DNA of 57,317 nt from Terriglobales bacterium (GTDB taxonomy: Bacteria; Acidobacteriota; Terriglobia; Terriglobales; Acidobacteriaceae): NCBI GenBank assembly GCA_030038475.1, contig JASHOU010000033.1, forward strand, positions 1-57,317, given 5' to 3'. The position numbers were made by a program, and so were the translations under genes. Position 1 is the stretch's first letter. The number at the start of each line of letters is the position of its first letter. Below are positions 41,290-50,388 of the stretch, in pieces. Under the pieces are notes generated by a model. It had not been told where the DNA came from. It searched no databases and saw only the letters and a list, made by a program, of their open reading frames with translations.

Positions 41290-41991
41290 ATGAATCTCAA
41301 AGGAGTGAAGCTGACATGGCTGGGCCATGCTACCTTTCGCATCGAAACGCCGGAAGGCAAGACCCTGTATGTCGATCCGTGGATTGGCGGGAATCCGAAG
41401 TGCCCGGAGAGCGAGAAGAATGTGAAGAAGGCCGATGCGCTGATCTGCACGCACGGACACGGCGATCATATCGGCGACGCGGTCGAGGTAGGCAAGAAGG
41501 TGAATCCGGTCGCGGTGGGCATTTATGAGCTGTGCTCGTGGCTGCAGAAAAAGGGAGTGAAGCAGATCGCTCCCATGAACAAAGGCGGCACGCAGACCGT
41601 CGCCGGTGTGAAGATTACGATGGTGCACGCGGTGCATTCCTGCGGAATTCAGGATGGCGATGAGATCGTGTACGGCGGCGAGGCGTGCGGGTATGTGCTG
41701 GAGTTTTCGAATGGCGTCAAGATGTATCACGCGGGCGATACCAACGTGTTCAGTGATATGGCGATCATCCGCGAGCTTTATGCGCCGAAGATTGTGATGC
41801 TGCCGATTGGCGACCATTTCACCATGTCGCCACGCGAGGCGGCTTATGCCTGCAAACTGCTGCAGCCGGAAACTGTCATTCCCATGCACTTCGGCACGTT
41901 TCCGCAATTGACGGGAACTCCGGCGGAATTGCAAAAGCTGGTGCCGGATGTAAAGGTGCTGGAAATGAAGCCGGGGCAGACGATTAGCTAG
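41290..41991 (+). CDS. UPF0173 metal-dependent hydrolase
   Basis: A 233-residue MBL-superfamily enzyme of the UlaG/YtkL type. It starts MNLKGVKLTWLGHATFRIETPEGKTLYVDPWIGGNP. The THGHGDHIGD metal motif, VHAVHSCG, HAGDTNVF and IPMHFGTFP are present. The substrate is unknown. Confidence 0.9.
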   Translation: MNLKGVKLTWLGHATFRIETPEGKTLYVDPWIGGNPKCPESEKNVKKADALICTHGHGDHIGDAVEVGKKVNPVAVGIYELCSWLQKKGVKQIAPMNKGGTQTVAGVKITMVHAVHSCGIQDGDEIVYGGEACGYVLEFSNGVKMYHAGDTNVFSDMAIIRELYAPKIVMLPIGDHFTMSPREAAYACKLLQPETVIPMHFGTFPQLTGTPAELQKLVPDVKVLEMKPGQTIS

Positions 41992-42050
41992 CCGCGGGAG
42001 CGTAATAGCTTTTCACGACTTTTCAAACTCTTAGTACGGGCAACTCCAGC

Positions 42051-42773
42051 ATGAACGAACGCCGAAAGCAACTCACGCGAACCACAGCCACTCCGCCAGC
42101 GAATCCAACGTCAGCAAATCCGGCCGCAAGGCGCGACTGGCGCATGGGTGGAATCACCGTTCCTGAAGTGGAAGATTACTTCTACGCCCTGCTGCCGCCT
42201 CGCGACGACGTGCTGGCGGAGATGGAAGTTGAAGCCGGCAAAAATAACGTGGCCATTGTGGGTCCGGCGGTCGCCCGCGTGTTATATCAACTGGCCATCA
42301 TCGGCGGCGCGAAGAAGATCTTCGAAATGGGCTCGGCCATCGGCTATTCCACGATCTGGTGGGCGCGGGCGGCGGGCGAGGGCGGACGCGTCATCTATAC
42401 CGACGGCGACCCCAAGCGCGCAGAAAAGGCGCGCCGCTACTTCGACCGCGCGGGCGTCAGCGAGCGCATCACGGTTCGCGTAGGCGATGCGCTGGAGATT
42501 CTTTCGGAAGAGAAATCGCAGTATGACATTATCTTCAACGACGTCGATAAGGTCGATTATCCGCGGGTGTTTCGCTTAGCCCTTCCACAGGTGAAAAGTG
42601 GAGGCCTTTTCATCAGCGATAACGTGCTCTGGAGCGGCAGAGTCGCCCGACCGAATCCCGATGCGCAAACCAAGGCGATCCTGGAATTCAATAAACTTAT
42701 TTGCGAGTCAAAGGATCTTTTTACGACCATCCTGCCGATTCGCGACGGGCTTGCGGTTTGCGTGAAGAAGTAG
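42051..42773 (+). CDS. SAM-dependent O-methyltransferase
   Basis: A 240-residue class I methyltransferase resembling catechol O-methyltransferase. FEMGSAIGYSTIWWARA is the SAM-binding loop, TDGDPKRAEKARRYFDRAG follows, then IIFNDVDKVDYPRVF and ISDNVLWSGRVA with likely metal-binding acidic residues. The N-terminal 30 residues are polar. The physiological substrate is unknown. Confidence 0.87.
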   Translation: MNERRKQLTRTTATPPANPTSANPAARRDWRMGGITVPEVEDYFYALLPPRDDVLAEMEVEAGKNNVAIVGPAVARVLYQLAIIGGAKKIFEMGSAIGYSTIWWARAAGEGGRVIYTDGDPKRAEKARRYFDRAGVSERITVRVGDALEILSEEKSQYDIIFNDVDKVDYPRVFRLALPQVKSGGLFISDNVLWSGRVARPNPDAQTKAILEFNKLICESKDLFTTILPIRDGLAVCVKK

Positions 42774-42859
42774 GGAAGCGGAACCCGGCGCGGGTGGTGC
42801 GGGCGGTGTTAGAATTGTCGCTTTCCCGTCGTCCGGCACACATCGCCCAGCGCACACTC

Positions 42860-43954
42860 ATGACGCCCCTGACCCATTCGTCTTCGCCTATTGAACAGAT
42901 ACCCGAGACTCTGCCGCGCACGCTGGCCAAAGAGCCGCCGGAAGCCTCGAGCGACGTGCTGGTGGTGGGCGCGGGCCCTACCGGCCTGGCCTGCGCGATC
43001 GAGGCGCAGAAGGTGGGCTTCAAGGCCATCATCCTCGACAAAGGATGCCTGGTCAATTCTCTCTACCGCTATCCGACGAACATGGTCTTCTTCACCACGC
43101 CGGAGTTGCTGGAGATTGGCGACGTTCCTTTCACCACAGCGCTGGCCAAGCCGACGCGTCTGGAGGCGCTCGAATATTACCGGCGGGTCGCCGAGCACTA
43201 TCAGTTACACATTCGCCTCTACGAATGGGTGAAGACCATCACGGGCGAAGATGGAGATTTTCGCGTCACCGCAACCAACCGGCACGGCGCGATTTGCGAC
43301 TACCGCGCGCGCAAGATCGTGCTGGCCACCGGCTACTACGATCTCGCCAACCAACTGGATATTCCGGGCGAAGATCGGGAAAAAGTGTTTCACTACTATC
43401 GCGAGCCGCATCCGTATTTCGACACCGATGTGCTGGTGATCGGCGGCAAGAACTCGGCGGCCGAGGCGGCGCTGGATTTGTGGCGGCACGGGGCGCGCGT
43501 AACACTCGTGCATCGCGGAGCGCAGATCCACAACCACGTCAAGTATTGGGTGCGTCCGGATATCGAAAACCGCATCAAGGCGGGCGAAATCACGGCCTAT
43601 TTCAATAGCACGGTGCAAGAGATCGGAGACGATTGCGTTGTGGTGCGAACTCCGTCGGGCGTGCTCCGGCTGCAGAACGATTTTGTATTTGCCCTCACCG
43701 GTTACCATCCGGACTTCGATTTTCTGCGCAGCGCGGGTATTGAACTGTCGAGCGAACAACTTCGCCCCGTCTGCGATCCGGAAACGCTCGAATCGAACGT
43801 GCCCGGAATGTACGTGGCGGGAGTGATTGTCGCGGGATCGAGGACGAGCGAAATCTTCATTGAGAATGGGCGCTTCCACGGCAAGCTGATCGCCGCCGAC
43901 CTGAGCCAGAAGCTGGGGCGGGGCAACCCGAACGTTCCGCTGGACGCGACGTGA
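42860..43954 (+). CDS. ypdA: YpdA-family putative bacillithiol disulfide reductase
   Basis: A 364-residue FAD/NADPH flavoenzyme. It has the FAD-binding VLVVGAGPTGLACAIEAQ, the family segment YPTNMVFFTTPELLEIGDVPF, GKTVTGY-type ATGYYDLANQLDIPGED, the NADPH loop VLVIGGKNSAAEAALDL and a late GMYVAGVIVAGSRTSEIFIENGR. YpdA recycles oxidised bacillithiol. It implies low-molecular-weight thiol redox of the Firmicutes/acidobacterial type. Confidence 0.88.
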   Translation: MTPLTHSSSPIEQIPETLPRTLAKEPPEASSDVLVVGAGPTGLACAIEAQKVGFKAIILDKGCLVNSLYRYPTNMVFFTTPELLEIGDVPFTTALAKPTRLEALEYYRRVAEHYQLHIRLYEWVKTITGEDGDFRVTATNRHGAICDYRARKIVLATGYYDLANQLDIPGEDREKVFHYYREPHPYFDTDVLVIGGKNSAAEAALDLWRHGARVTLVHRGAQIHNHVKYWVRPDIENRIKAGEITAYFNSTVQEIGDDCVVVRTPSGVLRLQNDFVFALTGYHPDFDFLRSAGIELSSEQLRPVCDPETLESNVPGMYVAGVIVAGSRTSEIFIENGRFHGKLIAADLSQKLGRGNPNVPLDAT

Positions 43955-43979
43955 TTTTCTCCTCATTCCAATTTTTCTC

Positions 43980-44016
43980 TTGACAACGAAATATGCGTAA
44001 CCGTATAGTTACGCAT
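43980..44016 (+). promoter_or_regulatory. ArsR-family promoter with overlapping operator
   Basis: TTGACA at 43980-43985 and TATAGT at 44004-44009 have an 18-base spacer. The perfect inverted repeat ATGCGTAAC-N6-GTTACGCAT (43993-44016) overlaps the -10. The ATG of the regulator is at 44018, so the transcript would be leaderless or nearly so. This suggests autorepression by the ArsR-like product. Confidence 0.65.
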
Positions 44017-44017
44017 T

Positions 44018-44398
44018 ATGCGGAACCGATCGGTTACATATTCGACGGAGAACACGTTTCGGGCGCTGGCTGATCCTACGCGGCGCGCCGTTCTTGATCT
44101 GCTCCGCAAAGGCTCGCAACCGGCGGGGCAAATTGCTGAAGCCTTCCCGGTATCGCGGCCGGCGATTTCGAAACATCTGCGGCTGTTGCGCAGAGCGCAC
44201 CTGGTGACCGAGCAGCAGCGCGGCCGACATCGGATGTACCAGCTCAATCCTGCGCCGCTGAAAGCGGTGGATTCGTGGCTGGCAGACTATCGCCGTTACT
44301 GGCAGATGAATCTCGCCAATTTGAAGACTTTTGTGGAGAGCGAATACGCCCGCGAGTTGGGCGAGAATGCGGTCAAGAATCCAAGCAGCAAGAAATAA
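44018..44398 (+). CDS. ArsR-family winged-helix repressor
   Basis: A 126-residue dimeric DNA-binding protein. It has FRALADPTRRAVLDLLRKGSQPAGQIAEAFPVSRPAISKHLRLLRRAHLVTEQQRGRHRMYQLN, the ArsR HTH with recognition helix SRPAISKHLRLL. No metal-binding Cys cluster is seen, so it probably belongs to the SRPBCC-linked SdpR-like group. A clear operator overlaps its promoter. A SRPBCC protein is encoded 1.1 kb downstream. Confidence 0.9.
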   Translation: MRNRSVTYSTENTFRALADPTRRAVLDLLRKGSQPAGQIAEAFPVSRPAISKHLRLLRRAHLVTEQQRGRHRMYQLNPAPLKAVDSWLADYRRYWQMNLANLKTFVESEYARELGENAVKNPSSKK

Positions 44399-44414
44399 GT
44401 CTCAGGAGGAATTT

Positions 44415-44945
44415 ATGAAATTGTTTCGCAGGGCCATCGTGCTTCGCAAGACCATCACATCTGCCGCGATTTTGATCGCCATCCTGTCGGCCGGGGTTGC
44501 CCTGGCGGAGTCGGATGCGCACAAATCGTTCGACCTGCTGAAGGGAATGCAAGGGGAGTGGGCAGGGAAAAACCAGCAGGGACAGCCGATTCAAGTCACT
44601 TTTCGGGTGACTGCGGGCGGCTCGGCGTTAATGAGCGAAATTCACGAGCATGGAATGGATGGCGGCCCGGAGAACATGATCACCATGTTTCACATGGACG
44701 GCGACCGCCTGATAATGACGCACTATTGCGGAGCCGGCAATCAGCCGCGGATGAAGGTCGTGGCGGCGGACGCGAAGTCGGTGAGCTTCGAATTCTTTGA
44801 TGGCACCAACATCGGCCCGGGCGATGGACATATGCAGCAGGTGACCTTCAGGGAGCCAGACGCCGATCACCACGTGGAAGAGTGGGTGTTTGTCGATCAC
44901 GGCAAGGAAATGAAAGACCTGTTCACGCTGGAGCGGGTGAAGTGA
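44415..44945 (+). CDS. Secreted DUF1579-like protein
   Basis: A 176-residue protein from ATG 44415, which has AGGAGGA upstream. The signal peptide is TSAAILIAILSAGVALAES. The mature part begins LLKGMQGEWAGKN and continues VTFRVTAGGSALMSEI, LIMTHYCGAGNQPRM and HVEEWVF, a lipocalin-like eight-strand barrel pattern common to DUF1579. It may bind a ligand. It follows the ArsR gene by 16 bases, so they are cotranscribed. Confidence 0.7.
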   Translation: MKLFRRAIVLRKTITSAAILIAILSAGVALAESDAHKSFDLLKGMQGEWAGKNQQGQPIQVTFRVTAGGSALMSEIHEHGMDGGPENMITMFHMDGDRLIMTHYCGAGNQPRMKVVAADAKSVSFEFFDGTNIGPGDGHMQQVTFREPDADHHVEEWVFVDHGKEMKDLFTLERVK

Positions 44946-44998
44946 GGCAACTGGAGAACAATCGGCGAAGCGACGCCGTGAGAGATGAGGAGGAAGGA

Positions 44999-45277
44999 AT
45001 GACTTACATGCTCTGCCGTAATCGCGTGGCGGATTTCGCACGCTGGCGGGCGGTGTTCGCTTCGCACGAAGCGGCTCACCAGAATGCTGGGTTGCGGTTG
45101 GTGTGGCTGGGAGTGGAGGAACAGAAGAATGTTTTCTTCTTGTTCGAGGTTGCCAGCATGGAGAAGGCGCGGCAGTTCATCGGTGATCCCGCGGCGGGCA
45201 AAGCGGCGGAAGCCTCGGGCGTGATCGAGGGTGAATACCATTTTGTGGAAGATGGCGGAGGGTATGGGCGTGGGTGA
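44999..45277 (+). CDS. Small dimeric alpha/beta-barrel-like protein
   Basis: A 92-residue protein starting MTYMLCRNRVADFARWRAVF. LRLVWLGVEEQKNVFFLFEVASMEKARQFIGDPAAGKAAEASGVIEGEYHFVE follows, a ferredoxin-like fold typical of ABM/EthD-like domains. GAGGAGGAAGG lies upstream. It is in the same operon-like run as ArsR and DUF1579. Confidence 0.65.
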   Translation: MTYMLCRNRVADFARWRAVFASHEAAHQNAGLRLVWLGVEEQKNVFFLFEVASMEKARQFIGDPAAGKAAEASGVIEGEYHFVEDGGGYGRG

Positions 45278-45298
45278 GTGCTGGGTCGTCCCTCCGGG

Positions 45299-45375
45299 AC
45301 TTTGACAATTTATCTTGCTTTTCCCAGCGCTGAAGCGCTGGGAAAAGGTGGATCGTCCCTCTGGGACTGGGTTCG
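45299..45375. repeat. CCCAGCGCT palindrome with flanking direct repeats
   Basis: TTCCCAGCGCT and AGCGCTGGGAA (about 45324-45347) form a perfect palindrome around two bases. GTCCCTCCGGGACT and the near-copy GTCCCTCTGGGACT flank it. A related CCCAGCGCT unit lies near 54873 and 54892. This is an intergenic element that could act as a terminator. Confidence 0.6.
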
Positions 45376-45544
45376 CGGATCCTCGTTTTCCCGGATCGCC
45401 CGAAAATGAGTTCTCGCGCAGAGGCGGAATGGCGCAGCGGTTCGCGGGGGAAACTCGCAGCTAAATGCAAGGGTAGTCGAAATCGTGCGCTTGTTCTTTT
45501 TCAGAGAAGTTTACATCGTCGAGAAGAGAAAGGATTATTTCACC

Positions 45545-46075
45545 ATGGCAACGACAGCAATTACTCCCGAGCAAGATACCGTTACTGGAGAAGTTTTTGT
45601 AGCGGCGCCGCCAGCGCGGGTTTTCGCGGCGCTCACCGATCCTAACCAGGTTCCGCGCTGGTGGGGGCAAGAGGGGATGTATCGAATTACAGAGTGGAAG
45701 GCCGATGTGCGGCCGGGAGGCAAGTGGTCGAGCGTTGGCGTGGGAGCCGATGGCAGCTCTTTCCGCGTCGACGGTGAATACCTGGAAATTGATCCGCCGC
45801 GTGTGCTCTCGCATACCTGGATTGCCAGTTTCGCGGGCAACCTGGAAACGGTTGTGCGGTGGGAGTTGGAACCGACCGATATTCACGGACTGCATCCCAG
45901 CGGGCCGAAGCGGGCGGGGACGGGAACGTTGGTTAAGCTGCGCCACACGGGATTCGCCGGTGCGCCACAGGCGGCGAAGGGTCACTCCGAGGGATGGACA
46001 CTAATTCTTGGATGGATTCAAGCTTTTGTGGAACATGGCGAGACGGTCGACAGCAGGTCGGTGGTTAGCAAGTAG
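45545..46075 (+). CDS. SRPBCC/AHSA1-family protein
   Basis: A 176-residue START-like fold protein. GEVFVAAPPARVFAALTDPNQVPRWWGQEG, then DVRPGGKWSSVGVGADGSSF and VDGEYLEIDPPRVLSHTW, are the family pattern, ending HSEGWTLILGWIQAFVE. Its pairing with an ArsR repressor is common in Proteobacteria and Acidobacteria. It probably binds a hydrophobic ligand. Confidence 0.88.
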   Translation: MATTAITPEQDTVTGEVFVAAPPARVFAALTDPNQVPRWWGQEGMYRITEWKADVRPGGKWSSVGVGADGSSFRVDGEYLEIDPPRVLSHTWIASFAGNLETVVRWELEPTDIHGLHPSGPKRAGTGTLVKLRHTGFAGAPQAAKGHSEGWTLILGWIQAFVEHGETVDSRSVVSK

Positions 46076-46161
46076 GGCCAGTCCGAGGGAGCGCAAATCG
46101 AGGAACGGAGATCGGCGGCTCGCGAGATTCGCGGGCCGCTGAAACTCTCTCTGTTTCTCGC

Positions 46162-47502
46162 TCAGTGGTTGAAGGGGTACTCCTGGACCCAGTGGAAGCC
46201 GCGGCTGACGAGCAGGAACTTACTGGTATCGGCCAGGCGTAGATGCATGTGCAGCCTGTGACCGTCCATTTCGCCGTCGAGAATCAGTTGATCGGTGGCG
46301 GGCCGCTGGAAGGCGAAGCTGGCTTTCCAGGTCTTGTCGTTTGGTTTCGTCAGGGCAATCGTCTGCCCGCTCGCGTTAATCGAGGCTCCGAAAGTGACGA
46401 AGGAATCGTCCATGCGCTGAAAGACCGCTCTCTGCGGGAAGTCGAAGACGGCGCGGCGGAAGCGGTCATAATCGGTGACGAGCGGCGAGCGAAGCTGACC
46501 GTCGAGGGAAAGCTCGTCGACGTTCCAGATCCCGTAGAGCGGCGACTTCGGGCGCGCGCCGCCGTAGCGATACCAGTCGCCGCGGGCGGAATAGAGGCTG
46601 CTTCCGACCATCCAGAGGCCAAAGAGAATCTGGAGAGTGAGCGCGATGCGATTGGCGCGTCTTGTGGAGAACAGTTGCGGCTGCGGCGAGGGTGCGACGC
46701 TGCGATTGAGCAGAAGGAAATCGGCCAGGCGCTCGAGATCGGGCGCGAGTAAAAACAGGGCCATCAGCAACAAATGGAATGAGAAGAGTTTTACGGGAAC
46801 ATCGTAGGTCATGTTGAGCATGAAGACCTGGGTCATGTCGGCCATGGCGACGAGCGCGCCGAGCATGGTGAGGCGGGGGAAGATGAGGAGAATTCCACCC
46901 AGCAGTTCGGCAGAGCCGGCGAAGGTTTCATAGGCCGGCGAAGCGCCGATCGACGACCAGAGAACGCCCATGAGAGAGAAGTTGCCATAGGGCTCAAGCA
47001 ACCGGACAAGCGATGGAAAAGGCATCTGCATGGGAATGACTTTGACGATTCCGTAGCCGATCAGTTGCGAGGCGAGGGCGAATCGGATGAAAACGCGAAA
47101 CCACTTGTAGAGAATTGTGTAGTTTTCGCGACGCCGGTCGAGGAGCGACCATATCCCAGATGCGACTGCGGAGAAGACCAGCAGGAAAAACGCCAACACC
47201 CAATCGAAGGTCTTGTCGCCGCTTCCGCTGCCGGAGTAAACCAGGGGCAACTGGGCGTGGAAGAGATGAGAGGCGATCCAGAAGACAATCGGCGGAATCG
47301 GCCAGTGGGAGGATGGATCCCATGCTTCCATGTTGGGGATGGAGATGAGGGCGGGTAAGATTTGCGTGTAGATGCAGAACAATGAGAAGTAAACGAAGCA
47401 GAAGCGAAATGCGACGCGGGTGGCGGGGTTCCAGTGCGGGGCACGGATTTCGGGTTGCGGCTCGGCGGTCGAGGCTGGCGCACCTACGGCGAGATTGCCC
47501 AT
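46162..47502 (-). CDS. DoxX-like membrane protein with C-terminal domain
   Basis: A 446-residue protein with about seven to eight membrane segments. YGIVKVIPMQMPFPSLVRLLEPYG and YETFAGSAELLGGILLIFPRLTMLGALVAMADMTQVFMLNMTYDVPVKLFSFHLLLMALFLLAPD resemble DoxX. After residue ~305 a soluble domain follows (GIWNVDELSLDGQLRS...FPQRAVFQRMDDSFVTFGASI). It probably lies in the inner membrane with the soluble part outside. The function is unknown. Confidence 0.75.
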   Translation of the reverse strand: MGNLAVGAPASTAEPQPEIRAPHWNPATRVAFRFCFVYFSLFCIYTQILPALISIPNMEAWDPSSHWPIPPIVFWIASHLFHAQLPLVYSGSGSGDKTFDWVLAFFLLVFSAVASGIWSLLDRRRENYTILYKWFRVFIRFALASQLIGYGIVKVIPMQMPFPSLVRLLEPYGNFSLMGVLWSSIGASPAYETFAGSAELLGGILLIFPRLTMLGALVAMADMTQVFMLNMTYDVPVKLFSFHLLLMALFLLAPDLERLADFLLLNRSVAPSPQPQLFSTRRANRIALTLQILFGLWMVGSSLYSARGDWYRYGGARPKSPLYGIWNVDELSLDGQLRSPLVTDYDRFRRAVFDFPQRAVFQRMDDSFVTFGASINASGQTIALTKPNDKTWKASFAFQRPATDQLILDGEMDGHRLHMHLRLADTSKFLLVSRGFHWVQEYPFNH

Positions 47503-47664
47503 GGCGTTGGAGTTTACACCAGGATCTGGCTGGGATTTGCGGTTTGCTGAAAAGCTCGCGTTGAAGACCTCAGTGGCTGAAGCCCTCGCGGAAGGAAAGG
47601 CTTGATCGCAGCGCCGAAAGCACTACACCCCAGCGTGCCAAAACCGGACCCTCTGGGGCCGCGG

Positions 47665-47741
47665 CGCTACGCCACCCAAAATCGAGCTTTTCAGCAAATT
47701 GCTTACTTTTCAGCAAATTGCTTAAATGTTACTGGGTGGCC
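47665..47741. repeat. Tandem 19-base repeat within an inverted repeat
   Basis: CTTTTCAGCAAATTGCTTA occurs twice head to tail (47687-47705 and 47706-47724). GCCACCC (47671-47677) and GGGTGGC (47734-47740) flank it as inverted arms. It lies between the DoxX-like gene's 5' end and the redoxin 3' end. Confidence 0.7.
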
Positions 47742-47751
47742 TTCCCTCGCC

Positions 47752-48402
47752 TTAACGGACATCCGAATACTTGACCGAACAGCCATAGGGACGCGTCACC
47801 GGCGTTGCCACCGGCTTACCCGACATCGACTCCTCGAGCGCTAGGCTCACGTAATTGGTCGCTCCGGGAACATCCGCCAAATCGGTCGTGGGCTTGTCGT
47901 CAATCGCGCCGTTGTAAATCACAACTCCCTGGGGGTTGATGACAAACATGTGCGGCGAAGTCTTGGCGTCATACAAATGTCCAATGGTTCCGGTCGGATC
48001 GAGCAGAGCAGCCGTGGGCGCTGCCTGCATCTTCGCCATGAAGTCGTTTTCTTCACCCGCTGTCGCAAACCCCTGTTTTCCCGGTGCCGACGAGAGAATG
48101 GTGAACCACGCCACGCCCTTCGCCGTCCATTCTTTTTGCAGCTTCTGCATATTTCCGCTGTTGTATTGCTTGCGCACAAACGGACAACCGTTGTTGTGCC
48201 ACTCCAGCACGACATACTTTCCGCGATAATCCGCCAGATGAATTGTCTGGCCGCTGCTGGCGAGGCCGGTAAAATCGGGAGCCGCGGCTCCTACGGTTGC
48301 CGCCGCGTAGAGTGGCTGTGCCGCGAGAAGCGCCAGAGCAACGAGGAAGAAACAAGCCGACGTAATGTAAACCAGCGTAGTGTAATGATTCGATCGCTTC
48401 AT
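47752..48402 (-). CDS. Secreted thioredoxin/AhpC-TSA-like redoxin
   Basis: A 216-residue protein with an N-terminal signal segment (FFLVALALLAAQPLYAAA). The redoxin core is APDFTGLASSGQTIHLADYRGKYVVLEWHNNGCPFVRKQY with the CPFV single/vicinal Cys site. ILSSAPGKQGFATAGEENDFMAKMQAAPTAALLDPTG and FVINPQGVVIYNGAIDD follow, then PYGCSVKY. It lies downstream of a DsbD-like protein on the same strand, suggesting disulfide or peroxide chemistry in the periplasm. Confidence 0.8.
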   Translation of the reverse strand: MKRSNHYTTLVYITSACFFLVALALLAAQPLYAAATVGAAAPDFTGLASSGQTIHLADYRGKYVVLEWHNNGCPFVRKQYNSGNMQKLQKEWTAKGVAWFTILSSAPGKQGFATAGEENDFMAKMQAAPTAALLDPTGTIGHLYDAKTSPHMFVINPQGVVIYNGAIDDKPTTDLADVPGATNYVSLALEESMSGKPVATPVTRPYGCSVKYSDVR

Positions 48403-48557
48403 ACCGCCATTGCCTCCTGCAACCCAGATGAGTAGCGCCGATGTTCTCGGCGGCTGTTGGAGCGTTTCGCCCCGGTTTTCAATGTGACGTTCAATGTGTC
48501 GACGTTTCAATGTAAGGCCGGTTCGCGAAGAGGCGAACCGAGCCGGAACAGTTATAG

Positions 48558-49502
48558 CTATTTTACTGCCGCACCGGTTTTTGTTCCGCCAGGCTTTTGT
48601 TCGCCGCTCCGTCGGACCGGCGCATCTACCAAATATCCCTGATCACCAATCGCCAACACGCCCTTCAGGCGGTCGACGGGCTTTTGCAGCTGATTCGATT
48701 TCTGCACGGCCAATCGAAAGCCCAGACCGGTCAGTGTCAGCTTCTGCTCGGCGGCGTTGTCGATCTGCAATTCTTCGAGCGGAAAAAAATTCGCCTGCGT
48801 TGCTTCCCGCGTGACTTTCTGCGTTAACCCGGGTCGAGGATTCGCATGATCGCTATGATCAGCCTGGTGAACACGGGTAGCGTCAATTACGAACGCATCC
48901 TTCGCATCGACCACGGTGAATTTCCACTCCTGCGCGGGGCGGGGCAGTGACGCGTGCGCCGCAGCAAACAATTGCCGCATACCGTCTTGCTCTGGGGCTG
49001 CGGCTGTCTTCACCGGCAAGGCAATCGAGAGATCGGCCTTGCCCGGAATGCACATCTCATGGCTGCAAACCAGCAGCTTCACGTGTGCGCTCAATTGTGT
49101 TGACGGCTGTGCTGCCAGAGTCGTTTCCGAGTGCATCGGCACAATCAGCAGCACTGAGCTTTCATACCCGTAATCGACGACGCTTTCGCTTCCCAGCCGC
49201 CGAGGCGTCGGCCACTCGATTGCGCCAGCGCTGATTCCCTTCGGCAACTGCCACTCCACCCGCGGAGGCTCGCCCGAATCCCCTGGATTGACCCAGTAAA
49301 TGTGCCATCCGTTTTCCAGTTCAAACCGCAAGGCCAAATCAAACGAATGCCCAGACTGAATCCACTGCTTATCAGAGACGAGTTCCAGAGTCCCATGCGT
49401 AATCGGGGTGGGCGTAGCGCAGGCAATTGCAGCGCGAAGAAGCAGGACGACGCCAAGCACGAGCGGAAAACGAAACCGTGAACGTGTTCGGGGCTGGAGC
49501 AT
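48558..49502 (-). CDS. Secreted DsbD N-terminal-domain-like protein
   Basis: A 314-residue protein with a signal peptide (FPLVLGVVLLLRAAIACATP). WIQSGHSFDLALRFELENGWHIYWVNPGDSGEPPRVEWQLPKG matches the DsbD/ScsB immunoglobulin-like N-domain. VCSHEMCIPGKADLSIALP carries the paired Cys seen in this family. No transmembrane domain follows, so it is a stand-alone soluble domain. ATG at 49502 gives the signal peptide; a GTG at 49565 is an alternative. Confidence 0.8.
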   Translation of the reverse strand: MLQPRTRSRFRFPLVLGVVLLLRAAIACATPTPITHGTLELVSDKQWIQSGHSFDLALRFELENGWHIYWVNPGDSGEPPRVEWQLPKGISAGAIEWPTPRRLGSESVVDYGYESSVLLIVPMHSETTLAAQPSTQLSAHVKLLVCSHEMCIPGKADLSIALPVKTAAAPEQDGMRQLFAAAHASLPRPAQEWKFTVVDAKDAFVIDATRVHQADHSDHANPRPGLTQKVTREATQANFFPLEELQIDNAAEQKLTLTGLGFRLAVQKSNQLQKPVDRLKGVLAIGDQGYLVDAPVRRSGEQKPGGTKTGAAVK

Positions 49503-49580
49503 TTCCTGTTTGATGCGCGATTGGGCGAGCAGGAACCTGGTGGAATTGCGAAAGCCACTTGGCACGCTCGAACCCGAGAT

Positions 49581-50306
49581 TCAGAAGCCCTGTTGTACCA
49601 GTTCTTTGACGGTCAGCGGACGCCGTGGCGGTTCGGCCTTCATCATTTTTTCCACGTATTTGGCGATCAGATCGGTTTCCAGGTTCACCGCGTCTCCGGG
49701 TTGGAGCGATTTAAGATTTGTCATCTCAACCGTATGCGGAATGATGGCGACGGTGCAGGTGAACGCCGATCGATCTTTTCCCAGCTTCTTCTTTTCCAGC
49801 GTTTTCCTTTCCAGCTTGGCGACCGTCAGGCTGATGCCCTCGATGGAAATTGATCCCTTGTACACGGTGTATTTCTCGACTTCCGGAGGGATTTCAATGT
49901 ACAGCCAGCGGTTGCCGGAGTCGCGGCCTTGCGAGTCGAGGTCTGAATTGACGTCTGAATTAAGGATGGGCTCGAAGGCGATCAGTTTGCCGACGCCATC
50001 GACGTGCCCCTGAACGATGTGACCATCGAAGCGGCCATCGGCCTTCATCGGCAATTCGAGGTTTACCAGCGCGCCTTCGGTCATGCGCGAAAACGAGGTT
50101 CGCATCCAGGTTTCGGGAGCGAGATCGGCGCAGAATGAATTCGGTTTGATATCGAGCGCAGTCAGGCAAACGCCGCTCACGGCAATGCTGTTGCCAGTTT
50201 TCAATTCTTTCGGAGTGTTGGCCGCCTGTATCGTGATGCGGCGATTTTCGCCCGCTTGCTGGATTCTTACGACCTTGCCAACTTCTTCAATAATTCCGGT
50301 GAACAT
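49581..50306 (-). CDS. ribE: Riboflavin synthase alpha chain
   Basis: Final step of riboflavin synthesis, joining two lumazines. The 241-residue product has two Lum-binding repeats. MFTGIIEEVGKV opens repeat 1 with NSIAVSGVCLTA. GHIVQGHVDGVGKLI opens repeat 2 with GSISIEGISLTVAKL. An insertion NSDVNSDLDSQGRDSGNR lies in the second. It lies 82 bases after ribD on the same strand. Confidence 0.95.
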   Translation of the reverse strand: MFTGIIEEVGKVVRIQQAGENRRITIQAANTPKELKTGNSIAVSGVCLTALDIKPNSFCADLAPETWMRTSFSRMTEGALVNLELPMKADGRFDGHIVQGHVDGVGKLIAFEPILNSDVNSDLDSQGRDSGNRWLYIEIPPEVEKYTVYKGSISIEGISLTVAKLERKTLEKKKLGKDRSAFTCTVAIIPHTVEMTNLKSLQPGDAVNLETDLIAKYVEKMMKAEPPRRPLTVKELVQQGF

Positions 50307-50388
50307 AAGAGTTATAACTCCTGTTCGAGATGGTCATGCTTCGCGAGATGGTTATCTTGACCGAAGAGAACGGTCGACAACGTTGATT

